A DNA stretch of 64,000 nt from Sediminicola luteus (GTDB lineage Bacteria > Bacteroidota > Bacteroidia > Flavobacteriales > Flavobacteriaceae): the NCBI RefSeq assembly GCF_002514735.1, contig NZ_KZ300476.1, positions 310,001 to 374,000 on the forward strand. The letters run 5' to 3'. This document shows, in pieces, positions 25,709 through 35,045 of this stretch (the first letter of the stretch is position 1; each line of letters begins with the position of its first letter). The notes beneath the pieces were generated by a model, which was not told the origin of the DNA, made no database searches, and worked only from the letters and a program-made list of their open reading frames with translations. The position numbers and the translations under genes were made by a program.

Positions 25709-25779
25709 ATTGTTTTTAGTTGCCCCATCTGTCGTAATACCCACTATTAGTTTACAGCAATTGGTAGTACATTTGTCCC

Positions 25780-26592
25780 ATGATGGCAATCAAAACCATA
25801 AGCAGTACCCAAAACCCATTGATCAAGCAATTGGTGGCCCTACAAGAAAAAGGGCGCCAACGCAAAAAAACGGGCACCTTTGTACTCGAAGGCCAAAAAG
25901 AATTGCGTTTGGCCGTAGCGGGTGGATATACCATTGAAAGCTTGTTGTTCGCTCCCCATCTTATGGATCCTTCCGAATTGGAGGTGTTGTGCGGGCAAAT
26001 TCAACATCCGGTTCAAGTAATCAGCCTTTCGCCGAAAGTTTATGCCAAACTCGCTTATCGCGGAAGTACCGAAGGTATTATGGCCGTGGCCCATGCCAAG
26101 AACCATGATCTTACGGAGCTTCGTTTAGGGGATCAACCCTTGGTTTTGGTGGCCGAAGCCCCAGAAAAGCCAGGAAATATCGGCGCCATATTGCGCACGG
26201 CGGAAGCGGCCGGGGTAGATGCCGTAATTATTGCCGACCCCCGTGGCGATCTGTACAACCCGAATATTATCCGGTCTAGTGTGGGGGCGATATTCACTAC
26301 CCAGATTGCCATGGCCCCATCTCCCGAAGTGGTCGATTTTTTAAAACAAAACCACATTCGCATTTACAGTGCCGCCCTTACGGCCAGTGTACCCTATACC
26401 CAAATAGACTTTACGGCCGCCACTGCCCTTGTAGTGGGCACCGAGGCCACGGGTTTAAGCCCCATTTGGCTGGAGCACAGCGACCAAAACATCATAATCC
26501 CCATGCAAGGCCAAATCGATTCTATGAATGTTTCGGTCTCGGCGGCAATCCTTATTTTTGAGGCCTGTAGACAACGCCTTGGCCCGGCTTAA
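25780..26592 (+). CDS. TrmH/SpoU-family RNA 2'-O-methyltransferase
   Basis: The 270-residue protein has an N-terminal substrate-binding domain (ISSTQNPLIKQLVALQEKGRQ) and a C-terminal SPOUT knot domain with the family motifs EKPGNIGAILRTAEAAG, VVGTEATGLS and PMQGQIDSMNVSVSAAI. These bind S-adenosylmethionine and form the trefoil knot. Members methylate 2'-OH groups of 23S rRNA (RlmB) or tRNA; the target cannot be told from sequence. It diverges from the lipoprotein gene and leads the plus-strand run to the M48 protease. Confidence 0.93.
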   Translation: MMAIKTISSTQNPLIKQLVALQEKGRQRKKTGTFVLEGQKELRLAVAGGYTIESLLFAPHLMDPSELEVLCGQIQHPVQVISLSPKVYAKLAYRGSTEGIMAVAHAKNHDLTELRLGDQPLVLVAEAPEKPGNIGAILRTAEAAGVDAVIIADPRGDLYNPNIIRSSVGAIFTTQIAMAPSPEVVDFLKQNHIRIYSAALTASVPYTQIDFTAATALVVGTEATGLSPIWLEHSDQNIIIPMQGQIDSMNVSVSAAILIFEACRQRLGPA

Positions 26593-26600
26593 CCCATCTT

Positions 26601-27833
26601 ATGGAAACGAACACCCTGTTTTACCTGATTCTCGGCATTCTTATAGCCGAATTCTTGATTGATAAACTCCTCGACTATTTAAATGCGAAACGTTTTTCGG
26701 CCGACATCCCTAGCGAACTGGCCGATCTAACTGATAAGGAAACCCAGGAAAAATCGGTTCGTTACTTGAAAACCAAATACCGCTACGGGATTTGGGAGTC
26801 GCTTTTCACCTTTGTGTTTACCCTTGGTTTTATCGGTTTGGGTGGTATTGGCTGGGTCGATGATTGGGCCCGAAGTATTACCGAACACCCCATTGGGGTC
26901 GCCTTGCTTTTCTTCGGGGCCATAGGTTTGGTAAGCAGTATTTTGCGTATCCCGTTCTCGTATTACAACACCTTTGTAATTGAAGCGGAATTCGGTTTTA
27001 ACAAAAGCACGGTCGGCTTATTCTTTTCCGACTATTTTAAATCTTTGGTACTCGGCGCCGTATTAGGCGGTGGCATACTAGCCTTGGTAATTCTGATCTA
27101 CGACTGGGCTGGTCCACAGTTTTGGATCTATGCCTGGATCTGTATCGGTATTTTCACCGTCTTATTAAATTTATTTTACAGCAAATGGATTGTGCCGCTC
27201 TTCAACAAACAGCGTCCCATGGAAGAAAGTCCGTTAAAACAACTGATCGCTGACTACAGTAAAGAAGTCGATTTTGGTTTAAAGGATATTTTCGTAATCG
27301 ATGGATCGAAACGTTCGACCAAGGCCAACGCTTATTTCTCCGGATTCGGAAACCAAAAACGGATTACCTTATACGATACCCTTATCAATGATTTGGAGGA
27401 AGACGAGATCGTTGCCGTACTCGCTCATGAGGTAGGCCATTACAAACACCGGCACATCATTACCAATATGGTGGTTTCCTTGGCTAGCATAGGGCTAACC
27501 CTATACTTACTTTCTTTATGTATCAATTACCCGGAATTGTCCTTGGCTTTAGGGGCTTCGGAACCGGCTTTCCATGTGGCCTTGATCGCCTTTGGCATTT
27601 TATACGGACCCTTTTCGGAACTCACTGGCCTAGCTATGAACTATGTCTCACGAAAATTCGAATTCCAGGCCGACGATTACGCCAAAAACACTTTTGGCTC
27701 GGCCCCTTTGGTCGGTGCCTTGAAAAAATTATCAAAAAACAGTCTGAGCAACCTTAACCCACATCCAGCCTACGTTTTTATGCACTACTCCCATCCGCCC
27801 CTTTTGGCCCGAATACATAACCTAAGGTCGTAA
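26601..27833 (+). CDS. M48-family membrane metalloprotease (Ste24-like)
   Basis: The 410-residue protein has several transmembrane helices and the zinc motif HEVGHYKHRH at about residues 275-284, with a third ligand in SRKFEFQADDYA near 351. Length and layout match the CAAX-protease/Ste24 branch of M48 rather than the shorter HtpX. Bacterial members cleave membrane proteins in quality control; the substrate here is unknown. It starts nine bases after the methyltransferase stop. Confidence 0.93.
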   Translation: METNTLFYLILGILIAEFLIDKLLDYLNAKRFSADIPSELADLTDKETQEKSVRYLKTKYRYGIWESLFTFVFTLGFIGLGGIGWVDDWARSITEHPIGVALLFFGAIGLVSSILRIPFSYYNTFVIEAEFGFNKSTVGLFFSDYFKSLVLGAVLGGGILALVILIYDWAGPQFWIYAWICIGIFTVLLNLFYSKWIVPLFNKQRPMEESPLKQLIADYSKEVDFGLKDIFVIDGSKRSTKANAYFSGFGNQKRITLYDTLINDLEEDEIVAVLAHEVGHYKHRHIITNMVVSLASIGLTLYLLSLCINYPELSLALGASEPAFHVALIAFGILYGPFSELTGLAMNYVSRKFEFQADDYAKNTFGSAPLVGALKKLSKNSLSNLNPHPAYVFMHYSHPPLLARIHNLRS

Positions 27834-27873
27834 TTCCGATTACGGGGCTAAAAAAAAATACTACCTTTAGTTT

Positions 27874-30081
27874 ATGATGACCGAAGATGCCATAGAACAG
27901 GAGAACAAACAGATCGCCAGGGAGTATAAAGAACTACTTCGCATAAGCTATCAAACCTTGAGCGACGAGGACAAAAAACTCATACGCTCGGCTTTTGATG
28001 TGGCCGTAGATGCCCATAAAGATCAGCGGCGTAAATCGGGGGAGGCTTATATTTTCCATCCGATTGCCGTTGCCAAGATCGTGGCTTCTGAAATCGGTAT
28101 GGATGCCATAAGTATCGTTGCCGCACTGTTGCACGATGTGGTTGAAGATACCGAATACACCTTGGACGATATTGAACGTATGTTCGGGGAAACGGTGGCC
28201 CGTATCGTAGACGGCCTTACCAAAATGGAGCATCTGAAACAGGAGACCGACATTTCGATGCAGGCCGAGAATTTTCGTAAAATGTTGCTCACCCTGAACG
28301 ACGACATTCGGGTAATCATCATAAAAATCGCCGACCGTTACCACAATATGCTCACCATGGACTCCATGCCCGAGCACAAGCAAGTAAAGATCGCCTCGGA
28401 AACCCTATTTATCTACGCACCCTTGGCCCACCGTATTGGCCTTTACAACATAAAGACCGAACTTGAGGATCTCAGTTTAAAATATACCGAACCAGAAGTC
28501 TATAACGACATACTCGAAAAAATCGAGGAAACCAAGGAAGAGCAGGCTGCCTATATTGAGGCCTTTTCGGAAAAACTAAGAAATTCCTTGGACCGCGAAG
28601 GACTTGATTATTATATAAAAGGACGAAGCAAATCGGTGCATTCGATACGTCGTAAGATGAAGGTACAGAGCGTAACCTTCGATGAGATCTACGATAAGTT
28701 CGCGATTCGCATCATCTACAAATCGGATGTTGATCAAGAAAAATTCGTGGCCTGGAAAATCTATTCCATAGTAACCGACCACTTTCGCCCCAACCCTACC
28801 CGATTACGCGATTGGATCTCATCGCCCAAAACCACGGGCTACGAGGCCCTGCACATTACCGTTATGGGCCCACAGGGCAAATGGGTAGAAGTACAGATCC
28901 GATCGGAGCGTATGCACGAAATCGCCGAAAAAGGGTATGCGGCCCACTTTAAATACAAGCATGGCGACCAAAAAGAACAAGGTATAGAAGAATGGTTGAA
29001 CCGTTTACAAGAGGCTTTAGAAAATGCCGATTCCAATGCGGTGGACTTCGTAGAAGAGTTCAAGCTCAACCTCTACTCCAAGGAAATCTTCGTTTTCACC
29101 CCACTGGGCGACTTAAAATCGCTTCCCAAAGGAGCCACCCCGCTCGATTTTGCCTTTTACGTACATACCGAGGTGGGTATGCGCACTCGGGGCGCCAAAG
29201 TAAACAGTAAACTGGTCCCCCTCAACACTCGGTTGAAAAGTGGCGACCAGGTAGAAATCATAACATCTGACCACGCCAAACCCAATAAAAACTGGCTCGA
29301 TTATGCCACGACGGCCAAGGCCAGAAGCAAAATACGCTCATCTTTACGCGAGGAGAAAAAGGCCAAAGCCGAAGAGGGTAAGGAAATATTAAGGCGAAAA
29401 TTAAAATCGCAAAAGATCAACCTCAGCGAAGATGTGGTAAACAAAATGGTGGCTTTCTTTAAGCTAAAGACCAGTTTGGATCTCTTTTATCGCGTAGGTA
29501 TTGGGTCGATCGACAATCAAATGATAAAGAATTTCGCTTCCAATTACAGTAATGCCTTTATCAGCTTCATCAAAAACCGTATCCGTAGGAGTCCGAAACA
29601 AGAAGACATCAATCGGGAAGAGATCACCGACAATTACGACCTATTGGTGTTCGGCAAGGACGAGGAAAAACTGAATTACAAACTCTCGCCCTGCTGTAAC
29701 CCTATTCCCGGCGACGATGTTTTTGGTTTCATCACCATAAACGATGGCATCAAAGTGCATAAAAAGAACTGCCCCAATGCCATTAGTATGCAAAGCCAAT
29801 ATGCCTATAGGATCATACAGGCCAAATGGATTGACTCCTCCCAAGAGGAATTTACGGCGGACATTCAGCTTACAGGACTGGACAATGTTGGGCTGATCAG
29901 CAAGATTACCGACATCATTTCAGGCAATATGGGGGTAAATATGCGGAACTTGAATTTTAGCACCGATGGTGGTATCTTTACAGGAAAGATTACCGTTGTT
30001 GTAAAAAACAATTCAATCTTAACAAAACTCATCAATAATATTAAGAAAATCAACGGCATAGAGAAAGTGACCCGAATTTAA
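27874..30081 (+). CDS. spoT: RelA/SpoT bifunctional (p)ppGpp synthetase/hydrolase
   Basis: The 735-residue protein has the full long-RSH layout. The hydrolase HD domain has FHPIAVAKI (His 62) and ALLHDVVEDTEY (HD at 87-88, ED at 91-92), so it should be active. The synthetase domain carries GRSKSVHSIRRKM, SSPKTTGYEALH and EVQIRSERMHEIAEKGYAAH. A TGS domain (FVFTPLGDLKSLPKGATPLDF), a helical region and a C-terminal ACT domain follow. It makes and destroys the stringent-response alarmone. It leads a block with the Fur-family gene and purA; linking alarmone and purine synthesis is an inference. Confidence 0.95.
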   Translation: MMTEDAIEQENKQIAREYKELLRISYQTLSDEDKKLIRSAFDVAVDAHKDQRRKSGEAYIFHPIAVAKIVASEIGMDAISIVAALLHDVVEDTEYTLDDIERMFGETVARIVDGLTKMEHLKQETDISMQAENFRKMLLTLNDDIRVIIIKIADRYHNMLTMDSMPEHKQVKIASETLFIYAPLAHRIGLYNIKTELEDLSLKYTEPEVYNDILEKIEETKEEQAAYIEAFSEKLRNSLDREGLDYYIKGRSKSVHSIRRKMKVQSVTFDEIYDKFAIRIIYKSDVDQEKFVAWKIYSIVTDHFRPNPTRLRDWISSPKTTGYEALHITVMGPQGKWVEVQIRSERMHEIAEKGYAAHFKYKHGDQKEQGIEEWLNRLQEALENADSNAVDFVEEFKLNLYSKEIFVFTPLGDLKSLPKGATPLDFAFYVHTEVGMRTRGAKVNSKLVPLNTRLKSGDQVEIITSDHAKPNKNWLDYATTAKARSKIRSSLREEKKAKAEEGKEILRRKLKSQKINLSEDVVNKMVAFFKLKTSLDLFYRVGIGSIDNQMIKNFASNYSNAFISFIKNRIRRSPKQEDINREEITDNYDLLVFGKDEEKLNYKLSPCCNPIPGDDVFGFITINDGIKVHKKNCPNAISMQSQYAYRIIQAKWIDSSQEEFTADIQLTGLDNVGLISKITDIISGNMGVNMRNLNFSTDGGIFTGKITVVVKNNSILTKLINNIKKINGIEKVTRI

Positions 30082-30091
30082 ATATAAAGCG

Positions 30092-30099
30092 TACATTTG
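30092..30099 (+). promoter_or_regulatory. Bacteroidota -7 box before the Fur-family gene
   Basis: TACATTTG is a perfect TAnnTTTG, 24 bases before the ATG at 30124. It overlaps a TTG at 30097, which argues against starting translation there. Confidence 0.45.
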
Positions 30100-30123
30100 C
30101 CGAAATTGCCGCTAATACCCCAT

Positions 30124-30579
30124 ATGGAAGCCAGTAAAGACCAAGAAATAGTCAAAAACGTATTCACTTCCTTTCTAGAAGAGAATGGGCACCGGAAAAC
30201 CCCGGAACGCTATGCCATCCTTCAGGAAATTTATGAAAGCGACGAGCATTTCGATATCGAATCGCTCTACATAAACATGAAGAACAAAAACTATCGTGTA
30301 AGTAGGGCCACTTTATACAACACCATAGAATTACTGTTGGACTGTAAATTGGTCCGCAAACACCAATTTGGCAAAAACCAGGCACAATACGAGAAATCGT
30401 ATTTCGATCGCCAACACGATCATGTTATCCTTACCGATACCGGCGAGGTCATCGAGTTTTGCGACCCACGGATCCAATCGATCAAAAAGACCATTGAAGA
30501 GGTTTTTAACCTCGACATCAGTAATCATTCACTGTATTTCTACGGTGTACGAAAAGAAAATCAAGAAAAAAACTCCTAG
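30124..30579 (+). CDS. Fur-family transcriptional regulator
   Basis: From the ATG at 30124 the protein has 151 residues. The winged-helix half has [13 protein letters not shown] and [15 protein letters not shown], and the regulatory metal site has HFDIESLY and [19 protein letters not shown]. The structural-zinc CxxC normally found just after HDH is replaced by LTDTG, so this protein lacks that Cys4 site. It could be Fur, PerR or Zur-like; I cannot assign which. A TTG at 30097 is rejected because a -7 box overlaps it. Confidence 0.9.
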   Translation: MEASKDQEIVKNVFTSFLEENGHRKTPERYAILQEIYESDEHFDIESLYINMKNKNYRVSRATLYNTIELLLDCKLVRKHQFGKNQAQYEKSYFDRQHDHVILTDTGEVIEFCDPRIQSIKKTIEEVFNLDISNHSLYFYGVRKENQEKNS

Positions 30580-30612
30580 GCCGCCAAGCCTAAGCAAAAT
30601 CCAAGATACATA

Positions 30613-31884
30613 ATGGCTGTAGATTTACTTCTGGGTCTCCAATGGGGAGACGAAGGAAAGGGAAAAATCGTTGACGTACTTACCAAAAACTATAATATTA
30701 TCGCCCGTTTCCAAGGAGGGCCCAATGCCGGACACACCTTGGAGTTCGATGGTATAAAACACGTATTACACACCATTCCCAGTGGTATTTTCCATGATAC
30801 TGCCGTTAACGTAGTGGGTAATGGGGTAGTTATAGACCCGGTAATCTTTAAAAAGGAACTCGATAACTTGGCCCAGTTCAATTTAGACATCAAGGCCAAG
30901 CTATTGATTTCGCGTAAGGCCCATTTGATCTTGCCTACCCACCGTTTGCTAGATGCAGCTTCTGAAGCCGCCAAAGGCAAGGCCAAAATAGGCTCTACCC
31001 TTAAAGGTATCGGCCCGACTTATATGGACAAAACCGGGAGAAACGGTATGCGTGTCGGGGATTTGGAATTACCCAACTGGAAAGATAAGTACCGTAATTT
31101 GGCCGACAAACACCAGGCCATGATCGGTTTCTACAATGTAGATATACAGTACGACCTAAAGGAATTGGAGACCGAGTTCTTTGCCGCTGTTGAGGCTTTA
31201 AAAGAACTTACCTTTATAGATAGCGAAGAGTATTTGTTCAACGCCCAGCGCGAAGAACAGGCCATCTTGGCCGAAGGCGCCCAAGGATCGTTGCTCGATA
31301 TCGATTTTGGCACCTATCCCTTTGTGACCTCTTCCAATACCACGGCTGCCGGTGCTTGTACCGGATTGGGTGTGGCCCCGAACAAAATCGGAGAGGTTTT
31401 TGGCATTTTCAAGGCCTATACCACCCGTGTGGGTAGCGGCCCCTTCCCTACCGAACTTTTTGATGAAGACGGAAAGACCATGGCCAAGGTAGGTAACGAA
31501 TTCGGTGCTACAACCGGCAGGCCCAGACGTTGTGGCTGGTTGGATCTTGTAGCCCTAAAATATGCCGTACAGATCAACGGGGTAACCCAACTGATGATGA
31601 TGAAGGCCGATGTGTTAAGCGGATTTGAACGCATTAAAGTCTGTACCGAATACAAATACAACGGGCAGACCATTAACCACTTGCCTTACAATATTGAACC
31701 TGAAAACGTACAGCCAGTTTATACCGAACTAAAAGGCTGGTCGCAAGACCTTACCCAGCTTTCGGATGCCGACGAACTGCCTGCCGAATTGAAGGATTAT
31801 ATCACTTATTTGGAGCAAGAATTGGAAGTACCAATCAAAATCGTATCGGTGGGTCCGGATCGTAAACAGACCATTCATTTGTAA
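30613..31884 (+). CDS. purA: adenylosuccinate synthetase
   Basis: The 423-residue enzyme makes adenylosuccinate from IMP, aspartate and GTP, the first committed step to AMP. Motifs seen are GLQWGDEGKGKIVD at residues 8-21 (P-loop-like with catalytic Asp), GGPNAGHT near 36, KGIGPTYMDK, and TTGRPRRCGWLDL with GERIK-type and VGPDRKQT segments at the end. It follows the Fur-family gene by 33 bases and is closed by a terminator. Confidence 0.97.
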   Translation: MAVDLLLGLQWGDEGKGKIVDVLTKNYNIIARFQGGPNAGHTLEFDGIKHVLHTIPSGIFHDTAVNVVGNGVVIDPVIFKKELDNLAQFNLDIKAKLLISRKAHLILPTHRLLDAASEAAKGKAKIGSTLKGIGPTYMDKTGRNGMRVGDLELPNWKDKYRNLADKHQAMIGFYNVDIQYDLKELETEFFAAVEALKELTFIDSEEYLFNAQREEQAILAEGAQGSLLDIDFGTYPFVTSSNTTAAGACTGLGVAPNKIGEVFGIFKAYTTRVGSGPFPTELFDEDGKTMAKVGNEFGATTGRPRRCGWLDLVALKYAVQINGVTQLMMMKADVLSGFERIKVCTEYKYNGQTINHLPYNIEPENVQPVYTELKGWSQDLTQLSDADELPAELKDYITYLEQELEVPIKIVSVGPDRKQTIHL

Positions 31885-31888
31885 AAAT

Positions 31889-31920
31889 ATAGCCCCGGAT
31901 TTTACCGGGGTTTTCTTTTT
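31889..31920 (+). terminator. terminator after purA
   Basis: CCCCGG and CCGGGG arms (31893-31898 and 31905-31910) around ATTTTA are followed by TTTTCTTTTT. Confidence 0.85.
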
Positions 31921-32046
31921 CTGGAAATTGTAAACTTCGCCCCTTAGTAGTTTAAATTCAAACTGTATCCATATCATCCCTAAGAATTAACAACCCTTTT
32001 GGTATCCCTTAGTATTTAAAAAACACCACAATCGAATTAAAAAGGA

Positions 32047-32054
32047 TATTTTTG
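32047..32054 (+). promoter_or_regulatory. Bacteroidota -7 box before the OstA-like gene
   Basis: TATTTTTG fits TAnnTTTG exactly and includes the TTG at 32052. Transcription would start near 32060, so translation should begin at the GTG at 32070. Confidence 0.45.
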
Positions 32055-32069
32055 ACAAAAATTCGACTT

Positions 32070-33770
32070 GTGAATCGTATTCTTTTCCTCTTTATTCTTC
32101 TCGGCGGTTTTATGTCGGCCCAGACCCCAAACGAAACCGATTCCGAAGCAGACAAGAAAATCAATATCATATACGGAGCCAACTTCACCATTAATGAAGA
32201 GCTTTATCCGGGTGGTAAAATTTTTAGCAAAGACGAGCAACAACTACATTTTGAACATCAAGGGGCTGACCTATATTGCGATATAGCCGTGCTCTACCCA
32301 GATGACAACAGTCTCAGGGCTATTGGCAATATACGTATGCAGCAAGGTGATTCCATTGAAATGACCGGTCAAAAATTACGATACGACGGTAATTCAAGAA
32401 TGGCCAAAGCCTGGGAATCGGTGCGTTTGACCGATGGCAGGGGTATTCTCACCACCGACACCCTTTATTTTGATCGCGAAAATCAAAAAGCCTATTACCA
32501 AGACGGAGGTAAGGTGGTAGATTCGGCCAACACCCTAACCAGTAAGTTAGGCACCTACTTTACGGGACCTAAAAAATTCCAGTTCGAGCAAGATGTGGTC
32601 TTAGTAAACCCTGACAATCGGGTAGAATCGACTCGAATGGATTATTTCGACGTTACCAAAAGCGTGTACCTGTACGGCCCATCAACTATTACAGGCGACA
32701 CCTATAAAATGTATTGCGAACGAGGGTTTTACGATACCACCGTAGAACAAGGGTATGGGGTTAAAAATACCCGAATAGATTATAACGACCGTAAAATTTA
32801 CGGCGACAGTCTTTATTTTGACCGGGCCGCACAGTTTGCCTCGGCCACCAACAACATAAAGGTCATAGACACCATAAACAACAGTGTAATCAAAGCCCAT
32901 TATGCCGAAGTCTACCGGGCCAAAGATTCTGTTTTTGCCACCAAACGTGCGGTAGCCATTTCTTTGGTCGAGCAAGATTCGCTTTATATGCATGGCGACA
33001 CCCTAATGATTACCGGTCCGGCCGAGAATCGCGTTATGCGGGCTTTTAGGAATGCTAAATTCTTTAAAACCAATCTGAGTGGCAAATGTGACTCTATACA
33101 CTCCTCCGAAAAGTCGGGGGTGACCCAATTAATCCGAAACCCCATCCTTTGGAACGTTGACAACCAAATGACCGGCGACAGTATACATTTGATCAGCAAT
33201 ACGGAAACCGAAAAGATGGATTCCTTAAAAGTGATTAACAATGCCTTTATCATTTCCCTCGACACCATCAGTAAAACCGGATACAACCAAGCAAAAGGGA
33301 TACATCTGTACGGCCGTTTTGTGGAAAATGAACTGAAATATGTAGACCTGGTCAAGAACACCGAGGTTATCTATTATATGTATAATGATGACCAAGAGCT
33401 TTTGGGCATCAATAAAACCGTTTGTAGCCGAATAGAAATGGTTTTGGCGAATAACGATATCGAAGATTTGAACTTCGTGACCAATCCCGATGGCACCATA
33501 AACCCGGAAAAAGATGTACCGCCCAATTCCCGGAAACTTAAAGGATTTGTTTGGCGGGGCGATGAACGTATCTACACCAAACACGATATTTTCGACGAAG
33601 ACGACAACAATATCCAACTGGTAAAGATCAGGGGCATAGACAATACCTTGCTTATTGAAGAAGAAGAGGCCATTAAAGAAGCTGAAAAACGGGAAAAAGA
33701 AGAGGAAAACGACCCCATTCCCAAAGCGAATGACAAGGCCATTCTTGACAAACCCAAGAAACAACGGTAA
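32070..33770 (+). CDS. OstA-like (LptA/LptD N-domain type) envelope protein
   Basis: The protein has about 566 residues: a signal peptide (NRILFLFILLGGFMSAQ), then many beta-strand repeats of the OstA kind, in which short strands alternate with Asp/Asn turns (SVRLTDGRGILTTDTLYF, KVVDSANTLTSKLGTYF). It ends in a charged Glu/Lys-rich tail. OstA domains carry lipopolysaccharide across the periplasm; an LPS-transport role is inferred, as this lacks the LptD barrel. The GTG at 32070 is chosen over TTG at 32052 because a -7 box overlaps the TTG. Its stop overlaps the next ATG. Confidence 0.85.
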   Translation: MNRILFLFILLGGFMSAQTPNETDSEADKKINIIYGANFTINEELYPGGKIFSKDEQQLHFEHQGADLYCDIAVLYPDDNSLRAIGNIRMQQGDSIEMTGQKLRYDGNSRMAKAWESVRLTDGRGILTTDTLYFDRENQKAYYQDGGKVVDSANTLTSKLGTYFTGPKKFQFEQDVVLVNPDNRVESTRMDYFDVTKSVYLYGPSTITGDTYKMYCERGFYDTTVEQGYGVKNTRIDYNDRKIYGDSLYFDRAAQFASATNNIKVIDTINNSVIKAHYAEVYRAKDSVFATKRAVAISLVEQDSLYMHGDTLMITGPAENRVMRAFRNAKFFKTNLSGKCDSIHSSEKSGVTQLIRNPILWNVDNQMTGDSIHLISNTETEKMDSLKVINNAFIISLDTISKTGYNQAKGIHLYGRFVENELKYVDLVKNTEVIYYMYNDDQELLGINKTVCSRIEMVLANNDIEDLNFVTNPDGTINPEKDVPPNSRKLKGFVWRGDERIYTKHDIFDEDDNNIQLVKIRGIDNTLLIEEEEAIKEAEKREKEEENDPIPKANDKAILDKPKKQR

Positions 33771-34951
33771 TGACTTCCGATTTTTTAAGATACCAGGCAC
33801 AGACCAGTCCGCATCCGTTAGGGTTACAAGTCTCACGGGCCCAAGGCAGTTATATCTACGATCAAAACGGTAAGCCACATTTAGATTTCGTTGCCGGGGT
33901 ATCGGCCTGTAGCTTGGGGCATTGTCATCCCAAAGTGGTAGCAGCCATACAAAAACAGGCGACTGAATATATGCATGTTATGGTCTATGGCGAATACGAA
34001 CAAGGCCCGGCCTTGGCCTATTGCAAGGCGCTGGCCCAAGTATTGCCCGACCCCTTGGAGAGCACCTATCTCGTAAATTCAGGTACCGAAGCCATAGAAG
34101 GTGCCCTTAAACTGGCGCGTAGGGCAACCGGGCGTAGCCAAATCATAGCCGCTAAAAATGCCTATCACGGTAATACCATGGGCAGTTTAAGCCTTATGGG
34201 GCTCGAAGAGCGCAAAGCCCCCTTTCGTCCCTTGATCCCCGATATAGATTTTATCGGTTTCAACAACGAAAAAGACTTAGACCGCATCACAAATAAAACC
34301 GCGGCCGTTATCTTGGAAACCATACAAGGTGGAGCCGGATTTATACTTCCGGAAAACGACTACTTAAAGAAAGTACGGCAACGTTGTAATGAAACCGGTA
34401 CCTTACTCATTCTAGACGAGATTCAACCGGGATTTGGTCGTACCGGCACCCTTTTCGCCTTTGAACAGTTCGACTGTATCCCCGATATATTGGTCATAGG
34501 AAAAGGTATGGCCTCTGGCTTACCTGCCGGAGCCTTTACCGCTTCCAAAGAACTGATGGCGCAACTTGGCCACAGCCCTAAAATGGGCCATATAACCACC
34601 TTTGGGGGTAATCCGGTGGTCGCTGCAGCCAGTTTGGCCACACTTAACACCTTATTAAAAACCGACCTTATCACCCAGACCTTGGAAAAAGAAAAACTGA
34701 TCCGAAGCCTGCTTCAACACGACCATATCAGTGAAATACGCGGTAGAGGCCTTATGCTCGCTCCCTTATTACCATCGGCCGAAATGGTGAACCAACTGGT
34801 ACTAAAAGGAACCGAAGCAGGCCTTATCCTATTCTGGTTACTCTTCGAACCCTTGGCCGTACGTATGTCGCCCCCACTTACGATCTCTAGTGCAGAAATC
34901 GAAAAAGGATGTAGCCAAATCCTCGATATTTTAGACGGAATAAAGCAATAA
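33770..34951 (+). CDS. class III (ornithine/acetylornithine-type) aminotransferase
   Basis: The 393-residue PLP enzyme shows LVNSGTEAIEGALKLAR, KNAYHGNTMGSLSL, LILDEIQPGFGRTGTLF (PLP-binding Asp) and VIGKGMASGLPAGAF with the Schiff-base Lys. The substrate (acetylornithine, 4-aminobutyrate, or other omega-amine) is not decided by sequence. It overlaps the OstA-like gene by one base, an operon link without an obvious metabolic reason. Confidence 0.93.
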   Translation: MTSDFLRYQAQTSPHPLGLQVSRAQGSYIYDQNGKPHLDFVAGVSACSLGHCHPKVVAAIQKQATEYMHVMVYGEYEQGPALAYCKALAQVLPDPLESTYLVNSGTEAIEGALKLARRATGRSQIIAAKNAYHGNTMGSLSLMGLEERKAPFRPLIPDIDFIGFNNEKDLDRITNKTAAVILETIQGGAGFILPENDYLKKVRQRCNETGTLLILDEIQPGFGRTGTLFAFEQFDCIPDILVIGKGMASGLPAGAFTASKELMAQLGHSPKMGHITTFGGNPVVAAASLATLNTLLKTDLITQTLEKEKLIRSLLQHDHISEIRGRGLMLAPLLPSAEMVNQLVLKGTEAGLILFWLLFEPLAVRMSPPLTISSAEIEKGCSQILDILDGIKQ

Positions 34952-35045
34952 TCTGTTAACTATTTTGTTGATAATATAGCGGGCTAGGCCCATATTCGCC
35001 ACGGCTTAAAGGTTACTTTTAGTATAAATAGTTAAAGCTCCCTAC

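Noticed and set aside
33225-33878. 217-residue minus-strand frame
   Set aside because: It lies opposite the OstA-like and aminotransferase genes and reads as low-complexity aromatic sequence.
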